Part shown: piece after piece, positions 45,511-56,986 of the stretch
How positions within the stretch are numbered: the stretch's first letter is position 1
Layout of the letters: every line of letters starts with the position of its first letter
Origin: Bryum argenteum
Lineage: Eukaryota; Streptophyta; Bryopsida; Bryales; Bryaceae
Assembly (NCBI GenBank): GCA_037043015.1
Contig: CM073324.1
Coordinates: 21,654,097-21,718,096 of the forward strand
DNA: 64,000 nt
Direction of reading: 5' to 3'
Program-made: the position numbers and the translations under genes
The notes under the pieces: generated by a model
What the model was told of the DNA's origin: nothing
Databases searched by the model: none
Seen by the model: only the letters and a program-made list of their open reading frames with translations

Positions 45511-46893
45511 TTAGATCCCAAGCCGGTGAGAATATACATAGATGAGTATCGCTACGAGCAGTACAAGTAAAGCGAGAGGAATGTGTTGCGCCACTGGGGA
45601 GGTGACTCTGCGACCTGACACAAAACTCCTTTTTGCGTAGATGGGACCCTGCATTGCGAGCTGGTGGCCAACATCCTCACGCCTGTCGAGTCTGCAGATG
45701 AAAGAATATCAGCCTTCAATCCAAAAAGACATACACTAGAAGCTACCATATGACTTACTTCGATCTAAAGAGACATACACAGTCGCATCACCGAAATAAC
45801 GAGTTGAAAGCAGCTAATATTGCATGTACATGCAAGACCAAGACATGCATGAGGGTGTTAAGCTACCTAGTGGAACCTCCGTAATTCATCCCATCAACAG
45901 AACCGTCGGCAAGATTTGCAATTTCCCACCCTGGCATTGCTCTCCTCAATGCATCACGGTGGTCATGCACTTCTCGTACTGTAACCAGACGATACCCTCG
46001 AGGTAACGGTTCGTTGATGGGGAACAACGTGAAGGTAATGAGTGGCCCAGGGTCGAGCTCCTGAGTGGTTAGGCTGTGACTAGCATCTTCGACAGTGGCA
46101 CTGGAACTTCGAGTTGCTAGCTGGTGGCCGATATCGTCACGCTTGTCCAGTCTGCGTTTGGAAAAAACCATCAGGCTTTGATCCAAATAGATACCGAAAT
46201 TACGCTATGGTAGCAGCTCACAAGTACAAGATAAACACATGCACGAGGGCGGTTACCTAGTGGAACCTCCGTAGCGCATCCCATCGACGGAACCGTCGGC
46301 CAGATTCGCAATCTCCCACCCTGGCATTGCTTCCGTTAATGCTTCGCGGTGGTCATGAACCTCTTGTAGTGTAACCAGACGATACCCTGGAGGTAACGGT
46401 TCATTGGTGGGGAATAAAGTGAAGGTAATGCGTGGCCCCCCGTCGAGCTTTTGCGTGGATTCCTGAGTGGGAAGGTCGTGACTAGCATCATCGACAGTGG
46501 CAATGGAAGTTGGAATTGCGAGCTGGTGTCCGACATCGTCACGCCTGTCCAGTCTGCGAGTGGAAAACATATCAGGCTTCGATCCAAAGAGACATACACA
46601 TTGCGTCACCGAAATTGCGAAATAAAAAGCAGCTCTGTAAACAACGAGTATCGCCTGTACAAGACAAACACATGCACGAGGGTGTATACTTAGTGCAACC
46701 ACCGTATCCCATCCCATCGACAGAACCGTCGGCTAGATTCGCAATCTCCCACCCTGGCATTGCTCCCTTCAATGCTTCGCGGTGGTCATGTACTTCTCGT
46801 ACAGTAACCAGACGATACCCTGGAGGTAACGGTTCATTGATAGGGAACAAAGCGAAGGTAATGCATTGCCTAGAATCACCGAGACTGTCCTCC
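45511..46893 (-). CDS. Membrane-anchored protein with three tandem repeat exons
   Basis: Four phase-compatible exons are supported: 46893-46690, 46553-46257, 46151-45867 and 45691-45511. All junctions split a codon after its second base, so exons can be added or lost without shifting the frame. Each of the first three carries one domain copy: ITF.LFP.NEPLPPGYRLVT, then EVHDHREAL, then MPGWEIANLADGSVDGM and YGG. The last exon repeats LDRREDVGHQLA and ends in a membrane helix (IPLALLVLLVAILIYVYS) and HRLGI-stop. I do not recognise the domain. The first coding exon and start codon could not be placed; an open frame at 47363-47184 is a candidate. The gene diverges from the kinase gene across a short shared upstream region. 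Confidence 0.75.
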
Positions 46894-47423
46894 CTGCTTC
46901 AGAGCAAGTTAGGCTTGTGAGAAAGTACGAATTGCAAATTCAAGCCATCCCGAAGCACGAAATCTCTCTTACATTTATGTAGCCGAAGTAGAAGCCACAC
47001 TATATCCGATTAACCCAGCACCCACGCCGTAAAACTTCACAGAAGCCCTTATTCAAGTCGCCAACTCCGCGCTGTGGTGCACCCGAACCTCAAACCCACA
47101 ACTTCACATGCACAGCGTACACGAGTGATAATGGCTTTTGACAAAGATATTACAAAGTGACGACGCCAAAGCTCTCGATCTTAAAGCTCAGAGTGCGATG
47201 ACGAAGTCAATCCCCTGTAGGATCTACTGTAGAATCCACGGTATCGAGAAATGATTTTTAATCCGCGAATCCGCGTGGGCTCGCTGGACAGCGTATTCGA
47301 CGAGCTAGCTCTTTCTGCGCGTCGTTGGCTTATCTTTCTGTTCCAGGTTTTCACCTCCGGTTGCATGCCTTCTGTTTCCACACCTTCTTACTGTGCACAG
47401 TACATAATGAGGAGTTGGACTGA

Positions 47424-49215
47424 ATGACAGTGTGGGTCACTCTCCTTCTGCTTTACATTTGGAGCAGCGCCTCTTCATGTCGGAGCTTGGACATGGACAT
47501 GGAGTCGGGAACCCGAACGGCCTTTTCCATGTTGAGATTGGTTGCGGGGAAATTCTGGGAATTCCTCTGCTACATATTTCTAATGCCCATCAGGTTTGTT
47601 GGTCTCATTCTTTTCAAATCTACTTCTTATTGAAATCTGGGGTTTTGTTTCCTTCTTTCTTGATTGCAAGGTTTCGATCTTCAGATTATATCTAGCGAGT
47701 TCTTTAATTAGGTGGCTCCTCGTCTTGTGTCGGTTTCGGCTCCGCTCGTTGTGTCGAACTTCGCATCTATTTCGTAAATTTCAGGTATCAGCTAAGTTTG
47801 CATAACAAATCTTGATAGCCATTTTGCTTCAATACCTGTCCACCAATTCAATACCTGACCACGAGTTTTTTGGAAGTTTGTGGACGAGTTCACATTCAGA
47901 GTATTACTCCTGGCACATCGAAGGAATGATCAAGAAGGGGATGAGCGACGAGGACGCAGCCAAAAGCCATTATACGCAAACGTGGAAACCAACAGAGGAG
48001 GAGGAAGCTGTCGTAGAAGCTAATAAGGAGCTCTTCGAGAGTCATATGAAGAAGCCATGGGGTAGGTTCTTCACGAAGATGGACAATTCCACGGAAATAA
48101 GCAACAAGCCGATTGCAAAGGGAGGGCAGGCCGAAATCTTTCTCGAGAAGCAGGTCTCCGGCGAGCCGAAAACATACATGGGTCGGACACAGCATCTGTT
48201 GAAGGTTTACAAGTACCAGACATCCCTGCAGCTTTTGCTGGAGGAAGGAATGCCAAAAGGGATGCTCGAGGAGCACGTTCTCACCAGGCAACGTCTGAAC
48301 GAGGCGGTGGAATCCACCGACGGAGAGATAGAGTTCCGGACAGTCTTCAATTCCGGAAGACCTTCCACACAGTTACGAATGCACCGGTGCAACATATCTC
48401 ATATTGTGTTGTTGAAGGACGGACGGCTTGCCTTTCGACTTGCACAGTATTCTGCTGATCTGCGAACGTTCATCAATCGTCTCAAAATGAAAGACAACGA
48501 GAGCCCGCCATTCTCTGATGATGTTGCTGTTCTGTGTATGCTGCAAATCGCCATTGGGATGCGAGATCTGCACAATGTCGACATTGTGCATTGTGACATC
48601 AAAGCAGCCAATGTCTTGATCTCGAACTCACTGCATGGACTTGAGCCTGTAGAACAGTTACGTGAGTATCCATTGTATTGTTGGCTGGCAGATTTTGAGT
48701 GTTCGGTTGGATGTTTCGGGACGGGGTTTTGGAATGCGCCAGAGATATTGCGGTATCTCAAGTTCTCATTAGGATATCCTCATAAGGAAGAAAAGGTGGA
48801 GGAGGTTCTCAAGGAGGAGGTTGCGAAGGAAGAAGCTGAGGAGGAAAAGGATCCCGATGAAGATGATCTCAAGTTCCTGAAGGAAAAGGATAAGGAGCGT
48901 CAAGGGGAAGTCACCAAACATTTCACCAAGAAAACTGATGTTTATAGTTACGCAATGACGTGTTATGAAATTTTAACAGGTCTCATGCCTTTCGAGCGCG
49001 GACGAGAAGCTAAGGAGCATGAAGTTTTTGATCCTCCTTACAAGAGGCCGAAGTTACCTGGTGACATCAAGCCTTGGATGCGGAATTTGCTGGAGAAGTG
49101 TTGGAATCAGGACCCTCTTGAGAGACCTACGTTTGAAGAAATCGTGAAAATGATAGAAGAAGCTGAGCCATCTTCAAAAGAACGTGTTTTGAGACTCTGG
49201 ACTCATGCGCGATGA
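47424..49215 (+). CDS. Atypical protein kinase with acidic activation-segment insert
   Basis: The main exon carries a kinase domain. It has a glycine-loop variant IAKGGQAEIFLEK, the lysine strand HLLKVYKY, the catalytic loop HCDIKAANVL with its Asp, LADFECS in place of DFG, and GTGFWNAPE. About 60 residues rich in Glu/Lys separate APE from KKTDVYSYAM. MPFERGR and WNQDPLERPTFEEIV close the domain. The ORF opens at 47812, but a better model splices 47424-47593 (donor CAG-GTTTGT) to 47877-49215 (acceptor GGAAG). That gives 502 residues with a hydrophobic N-terminus (VTLLLLYIW; FWEFLCYIFLMPI), so a membrane-tethered kinase is possible. DFE for DFG suggests altered metal binding; activity is uncertain. 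The upstream exon is inference. Confidence 0.85.
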
Positions 49216-49484
49216 TCTCTGAAGATACACAGCTAGCCTGGGTTCCGAAAAATTTGCCATGTTATTTTATTCTCGTGAATAAACTCCATAATTACTCTTC
49301 TGACATGCAAAGAAAAGCCAGTAAGAGATCTTTTGGAATCTAGCAAATACTTAAAATGAGAATATGAGTACCACAGGTCTCATGTGGGAAACTTGCAGCA
49401 TTATCACGAAGGCATCTAGAGCCGGTATCACATAAGCATCATCGGATACCGGATGGTCTACTTAGCCACATCAGTCTTCGATCC
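49216..49484. other. Convergent 3' ends
   Basis: This short gap separates the 3' ends of the kinase gene (+) and the next gene (-). AATAAACT near 49278 could be the kinase poly(A) signal. Confidence 0.5.
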
Positions 49485-50197
49485 CTAACAAACGATGATA
49501 CAGTTTAGAAAGACAACGACAAAGATGCCAAAGAGGAATCCCATAACATCGAAGTAGCGCCGTTCTTCCAAGAACCATTTCCGAGAACCTGCATCGATCA
49601 GATCGATCGGCTCTGTAGATGTTGCCTTTACTGCCAAATTTTCAAATTTGAAGGACTCTCCCTTTCTCAGAAGCACATCGATTTTGTACTGGAGTCTCTG
49701 CATTCCAAAATCAAGCTCAGCAACAAAACGTTCCGCACAAGTGAACACTCATTAATGAACTGTCTAGTTCAAATTCAATCAATTTCTCATTTGCAGATTA
49801 TCAACTAGGGGCGAGGATCACTTACTGTAGACTCTGATTCATCCTTTTCGCGCTTCTTCTTCATCTTCTGATAGTCGCGAAACTTGTCGTGAACGCTAAG
49901 ACCGGCACCCACGATAGCGAGCAGGGAAAACAAAGCAGGAAATGAAGCAAACCCACACTTGCGTGCATTCGCCTTCGAAGCCAACGTATTCATTATCCCT
50001 CCTTGAACGACCAAGTAAAACGATATCAACAGATAGATCTCATTCTTGGCAGCCTGGGCTCTAGCTCGTTTGCTTTCAATACTAGTTTGTATCAGTTTCA
50101 GGTTTTCATCCCACCGCTTCAGGAGAGCCTTAAGCTGATCTTGCTTCCCATGAATCTGGTTCAGCTTCCAAGCCTGTTCGTAGACAACTTCTGCCAT
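49485..50197 (-). CDS. Coiled-coil protein with membrane segments, unknown function
   Basis: Two exons (50197-49826 and 49697-49485) join in phase 0 to give 194 residues. The intron is 128 bp with GTAAGT/CAG borders. The protein begins MAEVVYEQAWKLNQIHGKQD, followed by a helical, coiled-coil-like region (KALLKRWDENLKLIQTSIES). Hydrophobic segments come at NEIYLLISFYLVVQGG and FPALFSLLAIVGAGLSV. A Lys/Glu-rich linker (KMKKKREKDESEST) follows, and a C-terminal membrane helix (GFLFGIFVVVFLNCIIV) ends the chain. It resembles a plant-only family of short transmembrane proteins, but I cannot name it. An upstream in-frame extension to 50341 lacks conservation features, so I chose the ATG at 50197. 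Confidence 0.75.
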
Positions 50198-50341
50198 TGA
50201 ATTGGACTGATACTGCGCCTTAACTCGATCGTGAGCGCACCAACATGCAAAAGCAGGCCGAGACTCACATGGATGACGGGGATGTGGTCTACAGACCACC
50301 TGAAATGACGGGCACAGTTCAGAGTCCACCGAGTATTTCAA

Positions 50342-51198
50342 CGTAGGGTATCTTGAAGATGATATTATAAGTTACACTTGCTACGGACGTTGTCAACATT
50401 CATGATGATGGACCACGACTACCGATGTGTACAGATTCGATCTTCCGTGAATGGGGAGTTCCAGATAAAAAATACTTCTGCAACAGTCTCACATGCAAGT
50501 TGTGTTGAACAATGATTAGCACTGGTATGAGCCAAGGTCAAACAATCGGTATGATATGCGACACTGACATCGCTTGACCCTTACACCCCCATCATGCCCA
50601 TCATGGGTCTGAAACGGGCAGCCCAAAATTGGATCACAGCATCTACTGGACTTAGGCATCATGAACAGTGCCCTTTTTGAACTTGATGAGCTTGCAACCT
50701 CCTACAAGGTTATATACAACCGTGAATATCTCCTTATGAGGAATTTTGGAACATGTGGAAAAACTCTACCACCTACAGAAGTTTTCAACTTCACGCAATC
50801 TACAATTAGTAGCTCAGATGCTGACCAAAGTCCAATCGACCCGGTTAACCCTTGATACATGCAAACTTCGAGTGGATTCCATTGTCCCACACTTGTCCTC
50901 TCAGGGATTGCAACGCACTGAAATTCAGGTTACGACAAGGTGCCTTGGATTCCTGTGAAATCTACGCTGTCCACTCTGAACTGGGCGCTTCATTTGTTGC
51001 TGGCATCACTCAAGTCTTGAATGCTTTCCATCGATGCATGGAAGTCTGTCTCTACTCGATGTTGTTGTCGAGGTTTTCGCACATTGAGTTGCAATCTCAG
51101 TCGTACTTTTAGTGTATGGTTACCGTGCCCTCGTATTTCGGCTCCATCACACTACCTCTGGGTTCGTCTAGTTTCTAGCCTAGTGCTTGTCCGCTGCG
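50342..51198. other. Intergenic stretch, no gene supported
   Basis: Overlapping short ORFs on both strands (50650-51110) have no recognisable content. The last 100 bp are presumably the 5' UTR and promoter of the next gene. Confidence 0.5.
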
Positions 51199-52145
51199 AT
51201 GTCTACAGAGGTTAAGATTGAGAATGGTACTAAAAGCTCCACGCTGAGGCTTTTCCGACGTACTGGCAGTCACATGATACCGCTGAAAACCCTGTGTCCT
51301 CTGAGTGAAAACCCTCAGTCCTCTTCCTATATGTTACCGTATCAAGATGGAACCAATGTATTCGTTCACGTGGAGTACGAGTTGGAGACGGAGAATCAGG
51401 GAAACGGAAAAGCTAAACTGCGTCAGAGGACATACAAGGATGCTGGTGTTCGAATCGACTCGACAATATTGCGGGAAAACAGCGGCATCATAGTGGTGGA
51501 CTCCGAAGCGGCTCAGGGTAGCTCCGACGAAAAGAAGTTTGAACTGCGGTTAACACCCCGGTAACGACTGAAATGATGAATCTTGTTCCTAGAGTAGTGG
51601 GTTTGATTTGACACTACGAATGTCTGAGAACTGAAGCAGGAATGTTTGTCAGTTTGCTTTGACACTACGAATGTCTGAGAACTCAAGCAGGAATGTTTGT
51701 TGTATGCAGAGCGGTTAAGTATGAACAAGGTTGGCTCGTGACTCTCGTTACGACAATCTTCAGCCGCTTGAAGTACTACGTATATAGTGAATCCAGGAAC
51801 AGAATTTCGGCCACCCAGCCTCCAGTCCCTACTGCCGAGCCTCCTGCCAATGCTACCGAGCCTCTTACCGATCCTCCTGCCAATGCTACCGAGCCTCTTA
51901 CCAATCCTCCTGCCAATGCCACCGAGCCTCTTTCCGAGCCTCCTCCCGAGCCTCCTTCCGAGGCTCCTGCCATTGCCGCCGGGCATCCAGTTGATGTCAC
52001 TGACGCAGGCTGGGGACAATGGGTGCCTTTGCCAGTATCGAGTGCTTTCAACTATATTGGAGGTTTCTGGACACATTCATATTCGAAGAATCCAAATGAG
52101 AGCATGTTGCCAATTTCTAGTAGAGATGCTAACTTCTCCGTGTAG
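51199..52145 (+). CDS. Uncharacterised protein with Pro-rich NAT-repeat tail
   Basis: Two ORFs fuse into one gene. Exon 1 (51199-51560) ends CCCCG before a GTAACG donor that overlaps the apparent stop. Exon 2 (51710-52145) starts after TATGCAG and continues in the same phase (265 residues). Residues 1-121 (MSTEVKIENGTKSSTLRLFR to FELRLTPR) look like a single beta-rich domain, possibly related to small bryophyte-expanded families such as DUF7748; I am not sure. A hydrophobic or amphipathic segment (WLVTLVTTIFSRLKYYVYS) follows. Next come three 11-residue repeats of the form PPANATEPLT plus D or N, then a Pro/Glu stretch. NAT is an N-glycosylation sequon, so the tail could be extracellular. If the splice is wrong, exon 1 alone encodes 121 residues. 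Confidence 0.65.
51607..51708. repeat. 51-bp tandem duplication inside an intron
   Basis: TTTGACACTACGAATGTCTG starts at 51607 and again at 51658. The units differ at only a few positions. The pair makes up most of the 149-bp intron of the gene above, just before its acceptor. Confidence 0.9.
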
Positions 52146-53626
52146 CATTCAAACTCTAGCCAAGTGCATCATCTCATCATTGATTGATACATGTGGAAAC
52201 CAACGTTTGGTAGTGTACAAGTCACATAAGAAGTCACTTGCTACTTGCTATTATTTAGGGCCGTGCCAGACGAGAGGGAGAGGAAGTTTGACATCTTCCT
52301 CCAAGATGGTACTGTGCCTACCCTTCCTTTTCCTTGATTTTCTCCTGTGGGCTTCCAAGCACTAGTGTCCGATAGTTTTGAAATGCATTTATTGTTTTAT
52401 TGTTTCATGTCACGTTACTTTATTGCTATGGAGATCCCAAAGCATTATCCAAAGCTAGAAAGTTGTTTCATATCATTGTTGCCTCTCCCCATACTTCCTC
52501 TCATGTGGCAAGCACTTGCTCATTTGAAGCAATACAATTCATCCAACTCACTGCCTTTCCTCTCGTGTGGCAAGGCCCGACCTTCGAGTAAGAAAGAAGA
52601 AGTTATGTTCAATATGCATTTTGTGAAGATCACGACACGAGGTCTCGAGCAAGGCAGCATGCATTCGGGTTCATTTCAGTTGTGCATTGACTTTCTACGA
52701 AAATACGAGATTTAACTAAAAAGATGCCTTCACGTTGGTACGGGTGCTGATCAAGAGATGAACGTTGGAAGGCCTTTCTTCGAAGGAGATAGGCGAGAAG
52801 TTCGATCCCCACGGATGTACAGAGTTGACTTCAGGAAAATTACATGGTGGTTGAGGATTGTGAGGCTTCCCACATGATGCACTATTACAAGATTAGGAAC
52901 TTTATCGATACAAAAAATTGAATGTATGTCATGCTACTATGGTAACATACATGCAAATATTCAAATTGAGTAAACATAGACACATTGTGGAACTACGGAG
53001 GCAGTTTTGGAGATGCTGTTGATTGTGTACCGAGGCTGCCAGAAAAGCTTCATAATCCTCAGGTAGGAATTCGTTCGCAGCTCGCATTGTTTAACGCGAT
53101 CATTGTACTTCAAGTATAATCACCTTCTCTTCTGGGATCGAAGGTATCAATGACATTCTAGCCATCAATCAGCGCAATAAGTTGCTGAACTCCAGCCTCG
53201 AACTCCTACACGGTGGCAAGACTTCATGATTCATACAAAGATTGAATTCTTGGTTCTAATTAGCTGTCACGTAATCCACGAAGCAATGCAAATGGCACTA
53301 CAAAATAAAAGAGTGCTCGAGAGAGACTTACCTTCTACTTCGGCTCTCTACACATTTGTTGACCAGCTTGAAGGGCTTTACTCAATGATTGTATACCGAG
53401 ATTCACCTCAGTTACTCCTTGCTAGACAATGAAGCGAAAATGTCTCAGAATTTGAAGCTTCAATTCTACCGTTGAAGTGCTGGCTTCGCCATTGATATGT
53501 TATTCACCAGATATGCTACCTGCCATAGATAGTTACATTTGAAGCTCCAGGAGTGAGACTTCAATTTTGTTGCTGAGAAATCCTCGCACGGAGTAAACTC
53601 TGATCGCCACTTGTGGACATACATCT
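52146..53626. other. Intergenic stretch
   Basis: Nothing recognised. A 122-codon ORF at 52347-52715 and one at 53226-53432 lack domains. A possible exon-like stretch (NYGGSFGDAVDCVPRLPEKL) before a GTAGG donor at about 53063 has no partner. Confidence 0.4.
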
Positions 53627-55282
53627 TCAAGGTAGTGCTCTGCGTCCCTGCAAACAGCCCGACAAAAACTGTAAGGCTCAACTATGGATGATCAACCTCA
53701 AGCTTGAGTCAAAACGTTGGAGAGAGAGTAAACCCTGCACTACGAAGTAATATTACACAAGCTATTCTACAACTGTTGATCATTGAAAATCATCTGAGCG
53801 CTTATGATCGAAAATAATCGAACACGTTTGTCAGATCGATCATTGAATTGATCTTATGTTCGGTTATTGCGCCATGACATGATACAAAAAGCTCAGTATA
53901 CTACTTCCAAGTCTCTGAGTAAAAATTGTTGTAAACGGTGAGTTGTTCGCAGCTTTGCATGTGATGAGGCTCCTAAGTGCTGATTCTTGTGATGCATTTT
54001 CTCAACATCTCAGACATGTGTATCGTTCTAGGCATTGTGGAAATGGAAGAGAATGGCGAATCTGAATTACCTGATGATCAAGGATGGTGCAGGCCTTGGG
54101 ACACGACTCTGAAAGCACCTTCACCACCGCCGTATGACCCTGCATCGCTGCCCATCGAAACACTCGTTATACTCCACACACACAAACACTGGATACTACG
54201 AGGTGGCAAGGCTCATTGCAGAATGCGAGGATGCTTACAAGCTTTGTGCAGGCAAGTGTGGCCATCACTATCTTGCGCCTCCACGCTTGCGCCGTAGTGC
54301 ATGAGAAGCTTCACCACCTCCATGTGCCCCGCATACGCTGCCCTGTGCAGGCTTGTTGCTTGCCCTGCTCTTGTCCTCCTGTCCACTTCCGCCCCACTCT
54401 GCAGCAAAAACAGCACCTCATTCTCATCTTCTCCTTGAAAGATCTCCTTCAGCCTCAAAGCTGAGAATTTAGGGTTTCCTAACGTCGCCGTAGAACTATT
54501 ATCTCCTCAATTCTCTCACCTCCACTCAATCAGCAGATGTGGTTGCTCTCCATGGAACCTTTGTGTAACAAACAGTTTTGTGCACTATTTCTAATATGTG
54601 TGATCATGGGATCGCTTGGAGATGAGGATTTAGGGTATTTTGACCTCGTCATAGAACCAGTCGTCCCTGAAATCGCTTACCTCTCATTGACAATTCTCTC
54701 ACCTCCACTCAAACAGCAGAATCTGATTACTCTTACTAATGAGCTCTCTCTCCATGGATACTTTTTGAAAATTATGATTTTGTGCATACTGTTTCTCATA
54801 TGTGTGATCACTTGATCTTGAGCTTCTCCTTGAAACCTCTCCTTCAAGATCTAGGGTTTCCTACCCTCGTCATAGAACCATTATCCACTCAATTGATAAT
54901 TCTCTCATCTCCACTCAATCAGCAACATTATGTGGTTGCTCTTCCCAATGAATTCTCTCTCCATGGATCCTTACGATTTTGTGCGTACTGTTTCTGATAT
55001 GGGATGGTTTGATTCTGTGCGGACCTGGAGGAGGAGGAGGCAAGCAGGGGCATGGCCATGGCGGGCAGCGTAGTGTAAAGGAGCGTAGCCTGAGTTGGTG
55101 TCATCGCCATTGACATTTGCCCCCCGAGATAACAATCCTCGCATGCGCCCCACGTCGCCGACTTGCGCCGCGCCCGCGAGGCTTCTCTGGAAATCCATTT
55201 CGTCCAGCGACGCCGTCACGCCCGCGTGTGCGCCTCCTGCGCAACAGTGGCATGTTTCTCCCTTCTCCTTGTGCCCGTTCAT
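53627..55282 (-). CDS. ANKRD39: ANKRD39-like ankyrin repeat protein
   Basis: Four exons join in frame: 55282-55025, 54398-54239, 54147-54071 and 53647-53627 (171 residues; human ANKRD39 is 183). The N-terminus carries GETCHCCAGGAHAG and then SLDEMDFQRSLAGAAQVGDV, the position and wording of the human TLEEMDFERG motif. Ankyrin repeats follow: GYAPLHYAARHGHAPACLLL, then TSLHRAAYAGHMEVVKLLMH, then TCLHKAS plus MQGHTAVVKVLSE, ending DHQGRRALP. Intron 1 (626 bp) is filled by a tandem repeat. Ankyrin stacks bind proteins; the partner is unknown. The start was set by alignment to the ANKRD39 N-terminus. The frame stays open upstream but has no ATG. The last 7-codon exon is the least certain part. 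Confidence 0.85.
54430..54990. repeat. Three ~190-bp tandem units in the ANKRD39-like intron
   Basis: Each unit carries TTAGGGTTTCCTA or a variant, TAGAACCATTATC, CAATTCTCTCACCTCCACTC, AATCAGCAG, TGGTTGCTCT, CTCCATGGA and TTTTGTGCATACTGTTTCT. Starts are near 54430, 54625 and 54820. The array lies almost entirely in intron 1 and explains the short plus-strand ORFs there. Confidence 0.8.
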
Positions 55283-56486
55283 CTTTTGAAAGAGAACGAG
55301 AATCTCCTTCAGTCGCCTGGAATTATCAGTTCGTGGAGGATCGATTGGGTCTATCGGCGCCTCGATTGCGAAATTGGGAGTCCGCGACAAGCAGGCGATG
55401 CCGGGCTCACTCGGAGAGCAAGAGCATCCCCAACAGGGCCTGGAAAAGAGCCCGTCAAAAGAAGAAGCCCACCCAAAAAATGAAATTGAAATCCAACGGT
55501 GGTGGATTTAGGAGATACAACTTCTCAAAGACCATGTAATTTTTGGGTTGACTTTTTGGGCCTAGGGATGCTTAGGGGTCGTAACACACTTTCCGGTTTT
55601 GGGCCCGTTCATTTGACGAGAGCTCCCGTCCCGTAATGCCTACTCCAGAGAGGGGATTACGGCATAACACCATTTTCACCTTACAGAAAAAACTCAGGCA
55701 ACACAAGAATTTTCATAGAAATTGTACGATGAACATTATAATACATAAGCAAAGCAAATACAAAGGAACTGATAAATTTTATCCCAATGTTTATTGATGA
55801 AAATGAACGGACTAAGTCTAAATGGCACTTGAAAAGTAGCGCTTTTCCAACGGAGGAAGTCTTATCATGCTATGGTATGCTAATTCCATCAATATCAATA
55901 CCATAATCTATCACAATGCACAAATCCCTATAATTTCAAATTGCTTCAAACTGCGACCATTCTCTGCACACTGACCCAGAAACTCAGAAGTTGCTTTCGT
56001 ATATACATCAATAACGAGAAACCTTCACATCAACCTTGTACACGAACCCACAAACAAGGAAGTCGAACTCAAATGTAGCCAGAAACCTTTCCAACAACCT
56101 TTTGCAAAACAAAAAATAAGCCTATGTAAAGTATAAAAAGATCAAGTAACAATCATATCATAACCATAATATGTAGAAATTTACCTAGAGAAGATTGATT
56201 ATACTAATATTGACACCAGCATCCAAGGAACCATAATGATTGAACACGTTACCGCCCAAGACATTCCCAATCTTAATTCCTTTGCCAACCTATAAAAACA
56301 AGAGGAATCATCCTTAATTAATAAATACCCAATATACAAATAAAAAAAAAACGCAAAATATGAATAAATTAACAAACATGTTCGTAGTTCTAAGCACAAT
56401 TGTCTCCACCATTCGAGGAATGCATCACATGGACGTCACAGCCATTCACACTTTTATTCATAGTGCCTTCAACACCAACTTTAGAG
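55283..56486. other. Intergenic stretch upstream of the ANKRD39-like gene
   Basis: The part to about 55460 stays open in frame with the ankyrin gene but lacks an ATG; it is probably 5' UTR and promoter. From 55500 on, nothing is recognised. Confidence 0.5.
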
Positions 56487-56898
56487 TCACCTCCTTTCGA
56501 CGAATCTCCCAGAGTAGAAACCGCAGTCTTCAGATTCATGAAAAACCACAATGGAGTAAGAAAATGAACAGAATAGAACAACATATGAAAAGAATGATTT
56601 ACTCACCAATACTATTTTCGTCTTTATCTCCTCTTCCCCAAGAACTTCATGAAACTTCACCAGCTGCCCACTTTCAGAAACCACATTAGTACCAGTAATG
56701 ATACGTTGGCACGCACTCATAGATGCCTTGTCAGATCCAACACCATATTGCTTGTAGCTTTTGACATCCCTATGGCCCGTAATTCGCATTCCCTTCTCAC
56801 ATGGAATGTTAGCCGCTTCCATTTTGGGAATATCCATTCATCTTACAGTCTTGTTAGTGATCTTCCGGCTCTGGAAAAAAAACCGACTAAAAAAATTA

Positions 56899-56947
56899 GC
56901 ATCAAAATGTTAACGAGTAAAAAAAAATTTCGTTAACATTTTGATGC
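56899..56947. repeat. Perfect 18-bp hairpin
   Basis: GCATCAAAATGTTAACGA (56899-56916) and TCGTTAACATTTTGATGC (56930-56947) pair perfectly around an A-rich 13-nt loop. It lies in a presumed intron of the decayed recombinase gene. It could be a tiny MITE remnant. Confidence 0.7.
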
Positions 56948-56953
56948 CATTTT

Positions 56954-56986
56954 GTAATGCCATTGTTGTGTGGTGTTGTGTGGTAT
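56954..56986. repeat. 33-bp inverted copy of sequence at 57485-57517
   Basis: GCCATTGTTGTGTGGTGTTG and flanks repeat in inverted orientation at 57485-57517, with one mismatch in 33 bp. The distant copy lies at the end of an exon-like block of the recombinase gene. A piece of exon may have been copied backwards into the neighbouring intron. Confidence 0.75.

Noticed and set aside
53977-54297. Plus-strand 106-codon ORF with Pro-rich segment
   Set aside because: Antisense to exons 2 and 3 of the ANKRD39-like gene, whose splice sites and domain match are much stronger.
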